Assembly (NCBI RefSeq): GCF_017948675.1 | Contig: NZ_JAGFBU010000001.1 | Span: forward strand, 620,001-684,000 | Length of the DNA stretch: 64,000 nt | DNA from: Flavobacterium flabelliforme | GTDB lineage: Bacteria > Bacteroidota > Bacteroidia > Flavobacteriales > Flavobacteriaceae | Reading direction: 5' to 3' | Position numbers and translations under genes: made by a program | Notes under the pieces: generated by a model | The model's database searches: none | The model's input: only the letters and a program-made list of their open reading frames with translations | Told to the model about the DNA's origin: nothing | In this document: piece by piece, positions 43,784 to 51,986 of the stretch | Numbering within the stretch: position 1 is the first letter of the stretch | How the letters are laid out: the number at the start of each line of letters is the position of its first letter

Positions 43784-44287
43784 ATGATGAAACAAATCAA
43801 AACTCTACTAATTGCTGCGATATTAATGTTAGGAGCAAATCAAACTATTAATGCACAAGCAAAAACAGCTCATGTTGATGTAAGTGAAATTATGACAAAA
43901 ATGCCAGCAATGTTAGATGCTCAAAAACAACTAGATAAATTGAGTGGTACATATGATGTTGAATACAAAAAAATGGTTGATGAATACCAAGGAAAATTAA
44001 AAAAATACGAAGCAGAAGCTGCAACAGTAACAGAAGCGATCAATGGAGACCGTTCTAAAGAAGTTCAGGACATGCAAAAAAGAATTGTTGATTATAGAGA
44101 TAATGCTCAAAAAGAATTACAACAAAAAGAATCTGATATCGTTAAACCATTAATGGAAAAAGTAAGAGCTTCTATCCAAAAAGTAGGTAAAGCAAAAGGA
44201 TTCCAATATGTATTAGACGGTTCTTCTCTTTTACTTGCTGATGGTCCAAACTTGACTGCTGATGTAAAAAAAGATTTAGGTTTCTAA
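43784..44287 (+). CDS. OmpH/Skp-family periplasmic chaperone
   Basis: 167 residues, the usual Skp length, with signal peptide (cleaved near INAQA). Layout: AHVDVSEIMTKMPAM strand-helix, long coiled-coil arms (50-120), and the closing KVGKAKGFQYVLDGSSLLLADG strand. Lies 18 bases after the longer paralogue and ends at a strong terminator. Together they are likely Skp trimers assisting BamA. Confidence 0.93.
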   Translation: MMKQIKTLLIAAILMLGANQTINAQAKTAHVDVSEIMTKMPAMLDAQKQLDKLSGTYDVEYKKMVDEYQGKLKKYEAEAATVTEAINGDRSKEVQDMQKRIVDYRDNAQKELQQKESDIVKPLMEKVRASIQKVGKAKGFQYVLDGSSLLLADGPNLTADVKKDLGF

Positions 44288-44308
44288 AAAATAGAACATT
44301 TATTTGAT

Positions 44309-44350
44309 AAACCGCTCCAACTATTATTAGCTGGAGCGGTTTTTTTTTGG
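44309..44350 (+). terminator. Terminator after the porG-ompH cluster
   Basis: AACCGCTCCA pairs with TGGAGCGGTT over a 12-base loop, followed by nine Ts. Marks the end of the porG-uppS-bamA-ompH-ompH transcript, so murI has its own start. Confidence 0.9.
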
Positions 44351-44386
44351 ACTAATAATTTTTTAGGAATTTTAAATCAGAGCACT

Positions 44387-44394
44387 TAACTTTG
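44387..44394 (+). promoter_or_regulatory. -7 element of murI
   Basis: TAACTTTG matches TAnnTTTG and ends only five bases before the murI ATG, implying a leaderless or nearly leaderless mRNA. A -33 TTG is not clear. Confidence 0.5.
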
Positions 44395-44399
44395 TTTTA

Positions 44400-45176
44400 A
44401 TGGAAAACAATGAAGCAATAGGAATATTCGACTCTGGTATTGGCGGCACCTCTATTTGGTCGGCTATTCACGAACTACTACCTAACGAAAAAACGATATA
44501 TCTAGCAGATAGTAAAAATGCACCTTACGGACAAAAAACGAAGGAAGAAATCATCGTTTTAAGCATGAAAAACACAGAGTTCTTACTCAATATGAATTGC
44601 AAGTTAATTGTTGTGGCATGCAACACGGCTACCACCAATGCAATTCAAGAATTAAGGGCAAAATATGATGTACCATTCATTGGTATTGAACCTGCTATAA
44701 AACCAGCTGTATTGCATTCTAAAACACAAATAATTGGGGTCTTAGCGACACAAGGCACCTTAAGCAGTACCCTTTTTAATAAAACCACAGAGAAGTATCA
44801 GGACACCAAAATAATTGAACAAGTAGGCAATGGATTAGTACAACTGATAGAATCTGGACAAATCAATTCTCCTGAAATGACTCAATTGCTCAACTCCTAT
44901 CTTAAACCAATGATAGAAGCCAACATAGATTATTTAGTATTAGGCTGCAGTCATTATCCTTATCTAATCCCACAGATTAAAGCTATTCTACCTAATCATA
45001 TTCAAATAATAGATTCTGGTGAAGCAGTTGCCAAACAAACTCAAAAACTATTGAGTGAGACCATAGGATTTAATTCATCTACTACAAGTGAAACAGTATT
45101 TTATACAAATACTGACTCCTCTGTTCTTAAACAAATTTTAGGAAATAAATATAAAGTACAAGAAAAGGAGTTTTAA
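44400..45176 (+). CDS. murI: Glutamate racemase
   Basis: Makes D-glutamate for peptidoglycan. 258 residues with all family motifs: IFDSGIGGTS (Asp11, Ser12), YLADSKNAPYG, VVACNTATTN with the first catalytic cysteine, and LVLGCSHYPYL with the second. Preceded by a terminator and its own -7 element. The assignment is firm. Confidence 0.97.
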   Translation: MENNEAIGIFDSGIGGTSIWSAIHELLPNEKTIYLADSKNAPYGQKTKEEIIVLSMKNTEFLLNMNCKLIVVACNTATTNAIQELRAKYDVPFIGIEPAIKPAVLHSKTQIIGVLATQGTLSSTLFNKTTEKYQDTKIIEQVGNGLVQLIESGQINSPEMTQLLNSYLKPMIEANIDYLVLGCSHYPYLIPQIKAILPNHIQIIDSGEAVAKQTQKLLSETIGFNSSTTSETVFYTNTDSSVLKQILGNKYKVQEKEF

Positions 45177-45177
45177 C

Positions 45178-45696
45178 CTATTTGTCTTCTTTTAACCAGC
45201 CAGAATACATAACATAGTTATTAGAAATACGTTCAATTTCTCCAGCAAAATCAGATTGATCGATATCTTTGACTTTTTTTGCAGGAACTCCTGCCCAAAT
45301 TGTACCAGCACCAACAACTGTATTTTGAGTAATTACAGCACCTGCTGCCACAATAGAATTACTTTCTACAACACAATTGTCCATGACAATGGCTCCCATT
45401 CCAATTAATACGTTATCATGAATGGTACAACCATGCACAATTGCATTATGGCCAATTGAAACATTATTACCAACTACGGTAGCGTGTTTTTGATAAGTAC
45501 AATGTATTACAGCTCCATCTTGAATATTGACTTTATTGCCAAATTTGATAAAATTTACATCTCCTCTAATAACAGCATTGAACCAAACACTACAATTTTC
45601 TCCAAAACTAACATCGCCAATAATTGTTGCATTTTCGGCTACATAACAGTCTTCAGGAATAGATGGCGTTTTGCCATTGACAGTTTTAATAAGCAT
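45178..45696 (-). CDS. Gamma-carbonic anhydrase-like hexapeptide-repeat protein
   Basis: 172-residue left-handed beta-helix trimer. The hexapeptide ladder runs from about residue 15 to 140 (GDVSFGENCSVWFNAVIRGDVNFIKFGN), and the metal-ligand histidines of the gamma class are visible at GAVIHCT, VSIGHNAIVHG. Relatives include PaaY and YrdA; activity may be carbonic anhydrase or thioesterase. Twelve bases after the PorP/SprF gene and convergent with murI. Confidence 0.92.
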   Translation of the reverse strand: MLIKTVNGKTPSIPEDCYVAENATIIGDVSFGENCSVWFNAVIRGDVNFIKFGNKVNIQDGAVIHCTYQKHATVVGNNVSIGHNAIVHGCTIHDNVLIGMGAIVMDNCVVESNSIVAAGAVITQNTVVGAGTIWAGVPAKKVKDIDQSDFAGEIERISNNYVMYSGWLKEDK

Positions 45697-45708
45697 AATA
45701 AATATAAA

Positions 45709-46707
45709 TTAATTAATTGCGGGACAGTTACAATCGTATTTTACAGGTTTGCAAAACAAATCCATTCCCAAAGTGATTTGGTGATATCCACCGTTATCAA
45801 ACTTAACGTTTCCTGATAATTGAGAATAAGTATAAGCGAACATAAATTTATTGAAATTTACACCGACAATTGGAGTAATATATTGTAATTTTTGTAAAGC
45901 AATACTGTTTCCATTTTTATATTCGGCACCATCAAAACTTCTTCGATAAGACAAGCCACCCCAAAGTCTTCCAAAATCTAAATTTTTATAAACTTTTAGA
46001 TTTACGTCAATAGACTTCTCTTTAATTTTGTCGACCATTTGAAATAAAAGGGAAGGTTCCAATAATAGTTTTTCTTTATTACCAAAAATATAGCCTACGC
46101 TCAATAAATATTTTCTTAAATTATCACTTTCATACACGCTATAGATATCACGTCTAGTCTCAACAGCATTCTTGACTGTTGCATGCGCATAAAAATCTAG
46201 AAAATTATAAGAAGCACCAATATCTACATTAAAATAAGTGTCTTTTTGAACAATAGAACCATTGATATTAGGATCATAATCACCGGATTTTAAAAATTCA
46301 GTTTCGTCTAACTGACTTTGAATTAATCCTGCACTCATACCAAAAGAGAGTTGATTTAAATCAACTTCATCTCTAGAGAACATTAAGTGATAAGCGTAGG
46401 TAAGTTTAACTCCTTTTTGAGAATGATAACCATTTTTATCATTAAAAAGAATAATTCCTGCACCCGCTTTTTCTCCTACTCTACCGTTAAAACTAATTGT
46501 TTGTAACTCCGGAGCATCATCTTGATTGAACCATTGTTTCCTAGCTGTTAATCTAACTTTTGCACAATTAGATGCACCAGCCATAGAGGGATGAATCAAA
46601 TAATAGTTGTCAGATAAATAATCCGAGTAAACCGGAATCCCTTCTTGTGCGAAACAATAAAAAGATAAAAAAAACAGTGAAATAGAAATTCTAAGTTTAA
46701 AAATCAT
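45709..46707 (-). CDS. PorP/SprF-family type IX secretion membrane protein
   Basis: 332 residues with signal peptide (cleaved near CFAQ). The family hallmark N-terminus is seen: PVYSDYLSDNYYLIHPSMAGA, then KVRLTARKQW and a barrel body ending in QITLGMDLFCK. Members form outer-membrane sites that anchor or export particular type IX cargo proteins such as SprB. Usually they are encoded beside a large adhesin; here none is next to it. Two-gene unit with the carbonic anhydrase-like gene. Confidence 0.92.
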   Translation of the reverse strand: MIFKLRISISLFFLSFYCFAQEGIPVYSDYLSDNYYLIHPSMAGASNCAKVRLTARKQWFNQDDAPELQTISFNGRVGEKAGAGIILFNDKNGYHSQKGVKLTYAYHLMFSRDEVDLNQLSFGMSAGLIQSQLDETEFLKSGDYDPNINGSIVQKDTYFNVDIGASYNFLDFYAHATVKNAVETRRDIYSVYESDNLRKYLLSVGYIFGNKEKLLLEPSLLFQMVDKIKEKSIDVNLKVYKNLDFGRLWGGLSYRRSFDGAEYKNGNSIALQKLQYITPIVGVNFNKFMFAYTYSQLSGNVKFDNGGYHQITLGMDLFCKPVKYDCNCPAIN

Positions 46708-46847
46708 TTAAGTATTATTAAGCAAATAAAGAATTTAAAATCAATATAATAATTCAATTAAAAAAAAAGTAATTGCATTAAATTTAAACTAAAGTTAATT
46801 TATTCATTAAAAAACCAAATATAGGTATTCGTAGAAAATAACTTTAG

Positions 46848-46855
46848 TAAATTTG
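46848..46855 (+). promoter_or_regulatory. -7 element of the NifU-like gene
   Basis: TAAATTTG matches TAnnTTTG, 17 bases before the ATG. No clear -33 TTG. Confidence 0.5.
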
Positions 46856-46872
46856 TAAAAATTTGAAAAACA

Positions 46873-47772
46873 ATGAAAACGATAACAATAAAAGAAACAC
46901 AAAACCCAACTATATTAAAGTTTGAATTTCAAGACTTTATCACTCAGAATGAAAGTTTTGAATTTAAAAACATTGATGAAGCTAAACCATCGGCTTTAGC
47001 ACAACAATTATTTTATTTACCATTTGTAAAAACAATTTACATTTCTGGAAATTTTATTGCTATAGAAAAATACAGCATTGTGGAATGGGATGATGTCAAA
47101 GATGCTGTTGCAGAACAAATAGAGAAATTTGTAAACGATGGCGGTACGATTATAACCGTAGATGAAAACAAATCTAAAAAACAACCTGTAACTGTTTATG
47201 GTGAAACAACACCAAATCCATCAGCATTAAAATTTGTAGTTAGTAAAATGCTAACTAAAAATGCTATTGAATTTAAAAACATAGATCAGACTTCGGCTTC
47301 TCCTTTAGCAAAAGAACTTTTTAAGTTTCCTTATGTAAAAGAAATTTTTATCGATGAAAATTATATTTCTGTAACGAAATATGAAATCAATGATTGGCAA
47401 GAAATAACGTTAGAATTAAGAAGCTTTATCAAACAATATATTGAAAATGGCGGAACTGTTTTAGACGAAAATTACGTTGCAACAGTAATTGCTGAAGAAA
47501 GCACTAAAGCTCAAGAATTTGATAATTTAGATGTAACCTCACAACAAATAATCAACATATTAGAAGAATATGTAAAACCTGCTGTACAAGCTGATGGAGG
47601 TAACATAGCGTTTGAATCATATAACGAAAGTGACAAAACTGTCAAAGTGATTTTACAAGGTGCTTGTAGCGGATGTCCATCTTCTACTTTTACTTTAAAA
47701 AGTGGTATAGAAAACATGCTTAAAAGTATGTTGAATGATGAAAGCATTAAAGTAGAAGCCGTAAACGGATAA
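46873..47772 (+). CDS. NifU/Nfu-family iron-sulfur carrier with two N-terminal Nfu_N repeats
   Basis: 299-residue cytoplasmic protein. Residues 5-95 and 112-200 are two copies of the Nfu N-terminal domain, both with a (N)PxxLKF start, FKNID and a LPFVK/FPYVK core. Residues 220-298 are the NifU C-terminal domain with the cluster-binding CSGC (CxxC) in QGACSGCPSSTFTLK. It delivers Fe-S clusters to apo-proteins. The tandem N-domain is typical for Bacteroidota. Followed by dodecin. Confidence 0.94.
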   Translation: MKTITIKETQNPTILKFEFQDFITQNESFEFKNIDEAKPSALAQQLFYLPFVKTIYISGNFIAIEKYSIVEWDDVKDAVAEQIEKFVNDGGTIITVDENKSKKQPVTVYGETTPNPSALKFVVSKMLTKNAIEFKNIDQTSASPLAKELFKFPYVKEIFIDENYISVTKYEINDWQEITLELRSFIKQYIENGGTVLDENYVATVIAEESTKAQEFDNLDVTSQQIINILEEYVKPAVQADGGNIAFESYNESDKTVKVILQGACSGCPSSTFTLKSGIENMLKSMLNDESIKVEAVNG

Positions 47773-47833
47773 AACCTTACTGAATTTCAACGTGTTATGT
47801 TAAATAAAATTAAATTTATTCAGTACATATAAA

Positions 47834-47841
47834 TAAATTTG
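47834..47841 (+). promoter_or_regulatory. -7 element of the dodecin gene
   Basis: TAAATTTG matches TAnnTTTG, 30 bases before the ATG. Confidence 0.5.
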
Positions 47842-47871
47842 TATTTTTATAATTAACCAAAAACATAAATC

Positions 47872-48072
47872 ATGTCTATATTAAAAGTAATAGAAGTACT
47901 TTCAAGCTCAGAGAAAAGTTGGGAAGATGCAGCTCAAAAAGGAGTTGCAAAGGCATCACAAACAATAAAAAACATTCGTTCTGTTTATGTTAAAGAACAA
48001 AGCGCTAAAGTTAGTGATGGTGGTATAACAGAATTTCGACTGAATATGAAAATAACATTCGAACTCGAATAA
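47872..48072 (+). CDS. Dodecin
   Basis: 66-residue flavin-storing protein that forms a hollow 12-mer. The family pattern is complete: KVIEVLSSSEKSWEDAAQKGVAKASQT helix, then strands IRSVYVKEQSAKV and FRLNMKITFELE. A tryptophan (Trp17 region, SSEKSWEDA) is the usual flavin stacker. Own promoter and terminator. Confidence 0.95.
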   Translation: MSILKVIEVLSSSEKSWEDAAQKGVAKASQTIKNIRSVYVKEQSAKVSDGGITEFRLNMKITFELE

Positions 48073-48095
48073 ATTAATTATCGACTAGAAATAGA

Positions 48096-48130
48096 ATAAA
48101 AAAAGCATCTCTTTAGAGGTGCTTTTTTTA
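48096..48130 (+). terminator. Terminator after the dodecin gene
   Basis: AAAAAAGCATCTCT pairs with GAGGTGCTTTTTT (one G-U pair) around TTA, flanked by A- and T-runs. Confidence 0.88.
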
Positions 48131-48334
48131 TTCACTATATCTTCATAAACATTTACAAAAGTAAAAGATAACTAAACAACAAAACAGCAGTATTGATTGA
48201 GTAGACATTATTATTCTTTTCATGAAATCAACAAAATCAAGATAGTATCTGATTATCAGCAAATTATTAGTGTTTTAATAAAGTAATGTTCACAAAAAAA
48301 GACTATTATTGCGTAACTAATCAAACAAAACAAT

Positions 48335-48973
48335 ATGGGACTATCATCATTTTTTAAGAATTTATTTGGCTCTGCCAAAGAAACTGCTATTGAATTAACA
48401 GATAAAGCAGAAAGTACTTTAGAGCAAGCAAAAGAATCTGCGGCTCCATATTTAGAAAAAGTAGAAAATTTTTCAGAAGAGACCTTAGAAAAAGCAAAAG
48501 AAACAGCAAAACCTTATTTGGAAAAAGTACAAACTATGGCTGAAGATACATTTGAAAAAGCCAAACAAACTACAACTCCCATTCTAGATAAGGCAGAGAA
48601 TTATGCAAATCAAGCCAAGGAAACATTAAATGAATACTCTGAAAAAGCAGAAAAATCGATCGGCGATGTAGTAGATTCACTTAAAGAGAAGGCAGGAATG
48701 TCTAACGAAAAAGCAAATGAAATAGCAGTAGATACTACAACCAAAATTAATACTACTGCTGAAGCAATTAAAGAAAATGTACAAGAATTCACTAGTGATT
48801 CAGAAACCATTCTAAAAGACTCTGTGGATTCTTTAAAAGAAAAGACTAACACTGTTTCAGAAAAAGTAGAAGATTTTGCAGAAGAAGCTAAAAATACTAT
48901 TGCAGACAATGTAGAAGAATTAAAAGAAGCAACTCAAAACACAATAAATAAAAAAGAAGAGAACTTAGATTAA
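48335..48973 (+). CDS. Amphipathic helical repeat protein (YtxH/LEA-like)
   Basis: 212-residue protein made almost fully of K, E, A, T, S and D with long helix propensity and no cysteine. A start MGLSSFFKNLFGSAKE is followed by roughly 11-residue periods (e.g. EKAKETAKPYLEKVQ, EKAKQTTTPILDKAE, NTIADNVEELKEAT), like late-embryogenesis-abundant or YtxH-type stress proteins and apolipoproteins. No clear signal peptide. No other family seen. Function inferred only as possible membrane- or stress-linked. Confidence 0.75.
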   Translation: MGLSSFFKNLFGSAKETAIELTDKAESTLEQAKESAAPYLEKVENFSEETLEKAKETAKPYLEKVQTMAEDTFEKAKQTTTPILDKAENYANQAKETLNEYSEKAEKSIGDVVDSLKEKAGMSNEKANEIAVDTTTKINTTAEAIKENVQEFTSDSETILKDSVDSLKEKTNTVSEKVEDFAEEAKNTIADNVEELKEATQNTINKKEENLD

Positions 48974-48995
48974 TTTAATAAAATGAATTAATTTG

Positions 48996-49003
48996 TATCT
49001 TTG
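48996..49003 (+). promoter_or_regulatory. -7 element upstream of mscS
   Basis: TATCTTTG matches TAnnTTTG. A hairpin with T-run begins 12 bases downstream, before the mscS ATG at 49052. It overlaps an in-frame TTG at 49001, showing that codon is not the gene start. Confidence 0.55.
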
Positions 49004-49013
49004 TACATCAACC

Positions 49014-49041
49014 AAACCTTCTCCTATGAGAAGGTTTTTTA
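49014..49041 (+). terminator. Terminator-like hairpin in the mscS leader
   Basis: AACCTTCTC (49015-49023) pairs perfectly with GAGAAGGTT (49028-49036) over CTAT, then TTTT. It may end the upstream helical-protein transcript, or attenuate the promoter at 48996. Confidence 0.75.
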
Positions 49042-49051
49042 TTTAGAAAAA

Positions 49052-49909
49052 ATGAATTTAAATCCAGAACAAATAACAGATTACGCAAGCCATTTTTTAA
49101 AAGTACTAATTGATTATTCACCAAAATTAATTTCTGCCTTTCTTATCCTATTCGTAGGGCTTTACGTTATACGTTTAATTAATAGGTTTATACGAAAGTT
49201 AATGATTAGTAGAAAATTAGAACCTACATTAACAAAGTTCTTAGCAGATATATTACTTTGGGTGCTAAGAGTACTATTATTTGTATCATTTATTGGCAAA
49301 TTAGGAATAGAAACCTCCTCATTTGTCGCTATTTTAGGAGCTATGGGACTTGCAGTAGGATTATCACTTCAAGGTTCCTTATCTAATTTTGCAGGTGGAA
49401 TGCTAATTATTTTATTCAAGCCATTTAAAGTTGGGAATACAATTGAAGCTCAAGGTGTTGTCGGAACGGTTTCAGAAATACAAATATTTGTAACTAAATT
49501 AATTACAAGCAACAATCAAACTATTTTTATACCAAATGGATCTTTATCGAATGGAACAATTATCAATTACTCGTTACAAGAAACAAGAAGAGCAGATTTG
49601 AACATAGCGATATCCTACGACACCGATATCAAAAAAGCTAAAGAAATTATCATGACTGTTTTAAATAGCAATCCAAAAATATTAAAAACACCTGCAGCAG
49701 AAGTCTCTGTAAAAAGCCTAACCGATACCGGAATTCAATTAGCGGTTAGACCTTGGGCAAAAAACGAACATTTCTGGGGCGTTTATTCAGATACTTTAGA
49801 GGAATGTAAAAGAGCTTTTGATGCTGCAGGAATAACTATTCAACCATTTGTAATGGAACTTTCAAAAAGCACAGAAAACAATTCAAAAAAAGAGCAAAGC
49901 AATCAATAG
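49052..49909 (+). CDS. mscS: Small-conductance mechanosensitive channel MscS
   Basis: 285-residue inner-membrane channel that opens on osmotic downshock. The ATG at 49052 is used; a TTG at 49001 falls inside the -7 element. Three membrane helices (about 20-45, 65-90, 95-125); the pore helix AMGLAVGLSLQGSLSNFAGGMLII is glycine/alanine-rich as in MscS. The SNNQTIFIPNGSL beta domain and the C-terminal vestibule (VRPWAKNEHFWGVY) follow. Convergent with tsaB. Confidence 0.95.
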   Translation: MNLNPEQITDYASHFLKVLIDYSPKLISAFLILFVGLYVIRLINRFIRKLMISRKLEPTLTKFLADILLWVLRVLLFVSFIGKLGIETSSFVAILGAMGLAVGLSLQGSLSNFAGGMLIILFKPFKVGNTIEAQGVVGTVSEIQIFVTKLITSNNQTIFIPNGSLSNGTIINYSLQETRRADLNIAISYDTDIKKAKEIIMTVLNSNPKILKTPAAEVSVKSLTDTGIQLAVRPWAKNEHFWGVYSDTLEECKRAFDAAGITIQPFVMELSKSTENNSKKEQSNQ

Positions 49910-49929
49910 ATGTTCAAAGAAGTTTTAAA

Positions 49930-50598
49930 TTACTTTTTTGAAGGAGTAATCATAAAATCTTTTAAGTAATAAGGTTCAAAATAAGCTACATCAACTGTGT
50001 CGTTTATTTTGAACTTTTCATAACTTATTGCACTCATTTCTTTAGCAGATGGGTATTTGATATTTTCTAAAAAATAAAAGTTTTCTTTAGTTAATACAGA
50101 CTTGCATTTTTCGGCGCAGTCACCAACGAAGTAAAGTTTTTCTTCTAACTCTGAAAAAGAATCTTCTGAAATAATTTCGGCTAAGATTTCTCTTTTTTTA
50201 TCAAATTTTGGATTAAAAACAGCACTGTAAACTTCCATTCTTCTGGCATCAATCATCGGAATTATTAATCCATCAGAAACTGAAACTTGCCTTGCTAAAA
50301 CTTGTAATGTATCTACAGCAATCAAAGGAATTCCTAAAGCAAAACAAAGCCCTTTTGCAGCCGAAACTCCAATTCTCAATCCTGTATAAGATCCTGGACC
50401 TTGACTTACTGCAATTGCCTTTAAATCTTTTAAACTAATATCCGCTTCTTTAACAATTTCCTCTATAAATACGTGTAAACGTTCGGCATGAGAATACCCT
50501 TCCTCTGCAATTTCTTTACATAATATTGTTTTACCCTCTTTTGCTAGAGCTACAGAACAATTTTTGGTAGCAGTCTCAATATTTAATATATATTCCAA
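49930..50598 (-). CDS. tsaB: tRNA threonylcarbamoyladenosine biosynthesis protein TsaB
   Basis: Partner of TsaD and TsaE in making the t6A tRNA modification. 222 residues, ASKHA fold: ILNIETATKNCSVAL at the N-terminus, SQGPGSYTGLRIGVSAAKGL (65-84), and a DARRMEVYSAVF segment. No catalytic zinc motif of TsaD, which separates it from that paralogue. 79 bases after the efflux adaptor gene, with a hairpin between. Confidence 0.95.
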   Translation of the reverse strand: MEYILNIETATKNCSVALAKEGKTILCKEIAEEGYSHAERLHVFIEEIVKEADISLKDLKAIAVSQGPGSYTGLRIGVSAAKGLCFALGIPLIAVDTLQVLARQVSVSDGLIIPMIDARRMEVYSAVFNPKFDKKREILAEIISEDSFSELEEKLYFVGDCAEKCKSVLTKENFYFLENIKYPSAKEMSAISYEKFKINDTVDVAYFEPYYLKDFMITPSKK

Positions 50599-50614
50599 TT
50601 TCAGATTTTATTTA

Positions 50615-50660
50615 AAAATGAAAATCACAATTATAAAAATTTTATAATTGTGATTTAAAA
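50615..50660 (-). terminator. Terminator after the efflux adaptor gene
   Basis: AAATCACAATTATAAA (50622-50637) and TTTATAATTGTGATTT (50641-50656) are a perfect 16-bp inverted repeat, followed on the minus strand by a T-rich stretch. All A/T apart from two G-C pairs, so its strength is uncertain. Confidence 0.65.
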
Positions 50661-50677
50661 AATGATGCATTAATCAA

Positions 50678-51979
50678 TTACTTTTTATTTTTTGTTTTTT
50701 CATTATCAGTTTTTAAAGAAACTAAATCTCCTGAATTCAAATCTTTAGTTACTGTTGCATAAGGTCCTGTAATAACAACATCGCCTTTTTGAAGCCCTGT
50801 TAAAACTTCAATATTTGTATCATCTTGAATTCCTGTTTTAATAATTCTAATTTTGGCCTTATCTCCTACTTTAACAAAAACACACTCGAATTTTTTATCT
50901 ACTTTTGGAGCGTCCTTTTGTTCATCTTTAGGATCTACAACAGCAATATTTTTTACAGCAGTAGTATCCGACTTAACCACTACAGAACTAATAGGAACTG
51001 ACAAAACATTCGCTTTTGTTTGAGTAATAATATCAACTGTTGCAGTCATTCCAGGTCTAAAAGGAGAATATGTATCCGGTTTTCCTTCTAATAAGTCTTT
51101 ATAGGAATCTTTCAATATTCTTACCTTAACCTTAAAATTAGTTACTTGATCTGCTGTCAAAGCTGAACTAGCCGAATTGGAAATACTAGTTACAGTTCCT
51201 TTAAATTGTTTTTTCAAATAGGCATCAACTTCTACGTTTGCCTCATCTCCAACTTTAATCTTTACGATATCATTTTCATTAACATTAACTTCAACTTCCA
51301 TATTATTCAAGTTGGCAACTCTTAAAATCTCAGTTCCTGTCATTTGTTGCGTCCCTAAAACACGTTCTCCTAGTTCAACATTCAATACTGAAATAGTTCC
51401 ATCTGCAGGTGCATAAATTGTAGTACGCCCCAAATTGTCTTTCGCTTCGTTTACAGTTGCAGAGGCACTTTGTACATTAAAGTAAGCACTTTGTTTTGCT
51501 GCTTTTGCAACTTCATAGGAAGAAACTGCTTTATCCCAATCTGATTTTGAAATAATTCCTTTTTCAAATAAAGTTTTATTTCTATCATAACTTGATTTAG
51601 ATTCATTGAAAGAAGCATCCGCTTGACTTAAATTGGCTTTGGTTCCTGATAAATTAGAAATGGAACGATTGTAACCAGAAGTATATAAATCAGGATTAAT
51701 TTTTACTAATAAATCTCCTTTCTTTACTACCTGTCCTTCTTTTACATTCAAAGAAATAATCTCGCCTGAAACTTCCGACGAAATTTTAACTTCAATTTCT
51801 GGTTGAATTTTTCCAGTAGCCGAAACAGTTTCTACAATAGTCATTGGTACCACTTGAGCCGTTTCTATTTCGGTACCTTTCTCCTTATTACCGATTACTC
51901 CTGACTTTGAAAGAATTACTAGACTTGCAATTAGTACTACAGCACCTCCTATTAGGATATAAATTGTTTTTTTAGACAT
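50678..51979 (-). CDS. Efflux periplasmic adaptor (MacA/HlyD-type membrane fusion protein)
   Basis: 433 residues from ATG 51979; an upstream TTG at 52012 lies in the TolC gene and is rejected. One N-terminal membrane helix (TIYILIGGAVVLIASLVIL), a biotinyl-lipoyl half-motif SGEIISLNVKEGQVVKKGDLLVKI, a long coiled-coil hairpin (110-185), second lipoyl half IYAPADGTISVLN and beta-barrel domains. The closest type is MacA, which works with an ABC pump MacB, but no pump gene lies next to it. Co-transcribed with the TolC gene, 7-base gap. Confidence 0.92.
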   Translation of the reverse strand: MSKKTIYILIGGAVVLIASLVILSKSGVIGNKEKGTEIETAQVVPMTIVETVSATGKIQPEIEVKISSEVSGEIISLNVKEGQVVKKGDLLVKINPDLYTSGYNRSISNLSGTKANLSQADASFNESKSSYDRNKTLFEKGIISKSDWDKAVSSYEVAKAAKQSAYFNVQSASATVNEAKDNLGRTTIYAPADGTISVLNVELGERVLGTQQMTGTEILRVANLNNMEVEVNVNENDIVKIKVGDEANVEVDAYLKKQFKGTVTSISNSASSALTADQVTNFKVKVRILKDSYKDLLEGKPDTYSPFRPGMTATVDIITQTKANVLSVPISSVVVKSDTTAVKNIAVVDPKDEQKDAPKVDKKFECVFVKVGDKAKIRIIKTGIQDDTNIEVLTGLQKGDVVITGPYATVTKDLNSGDLVSLKTDNEKTKNKK

Positions 51980-51986
51980 AATTAAT

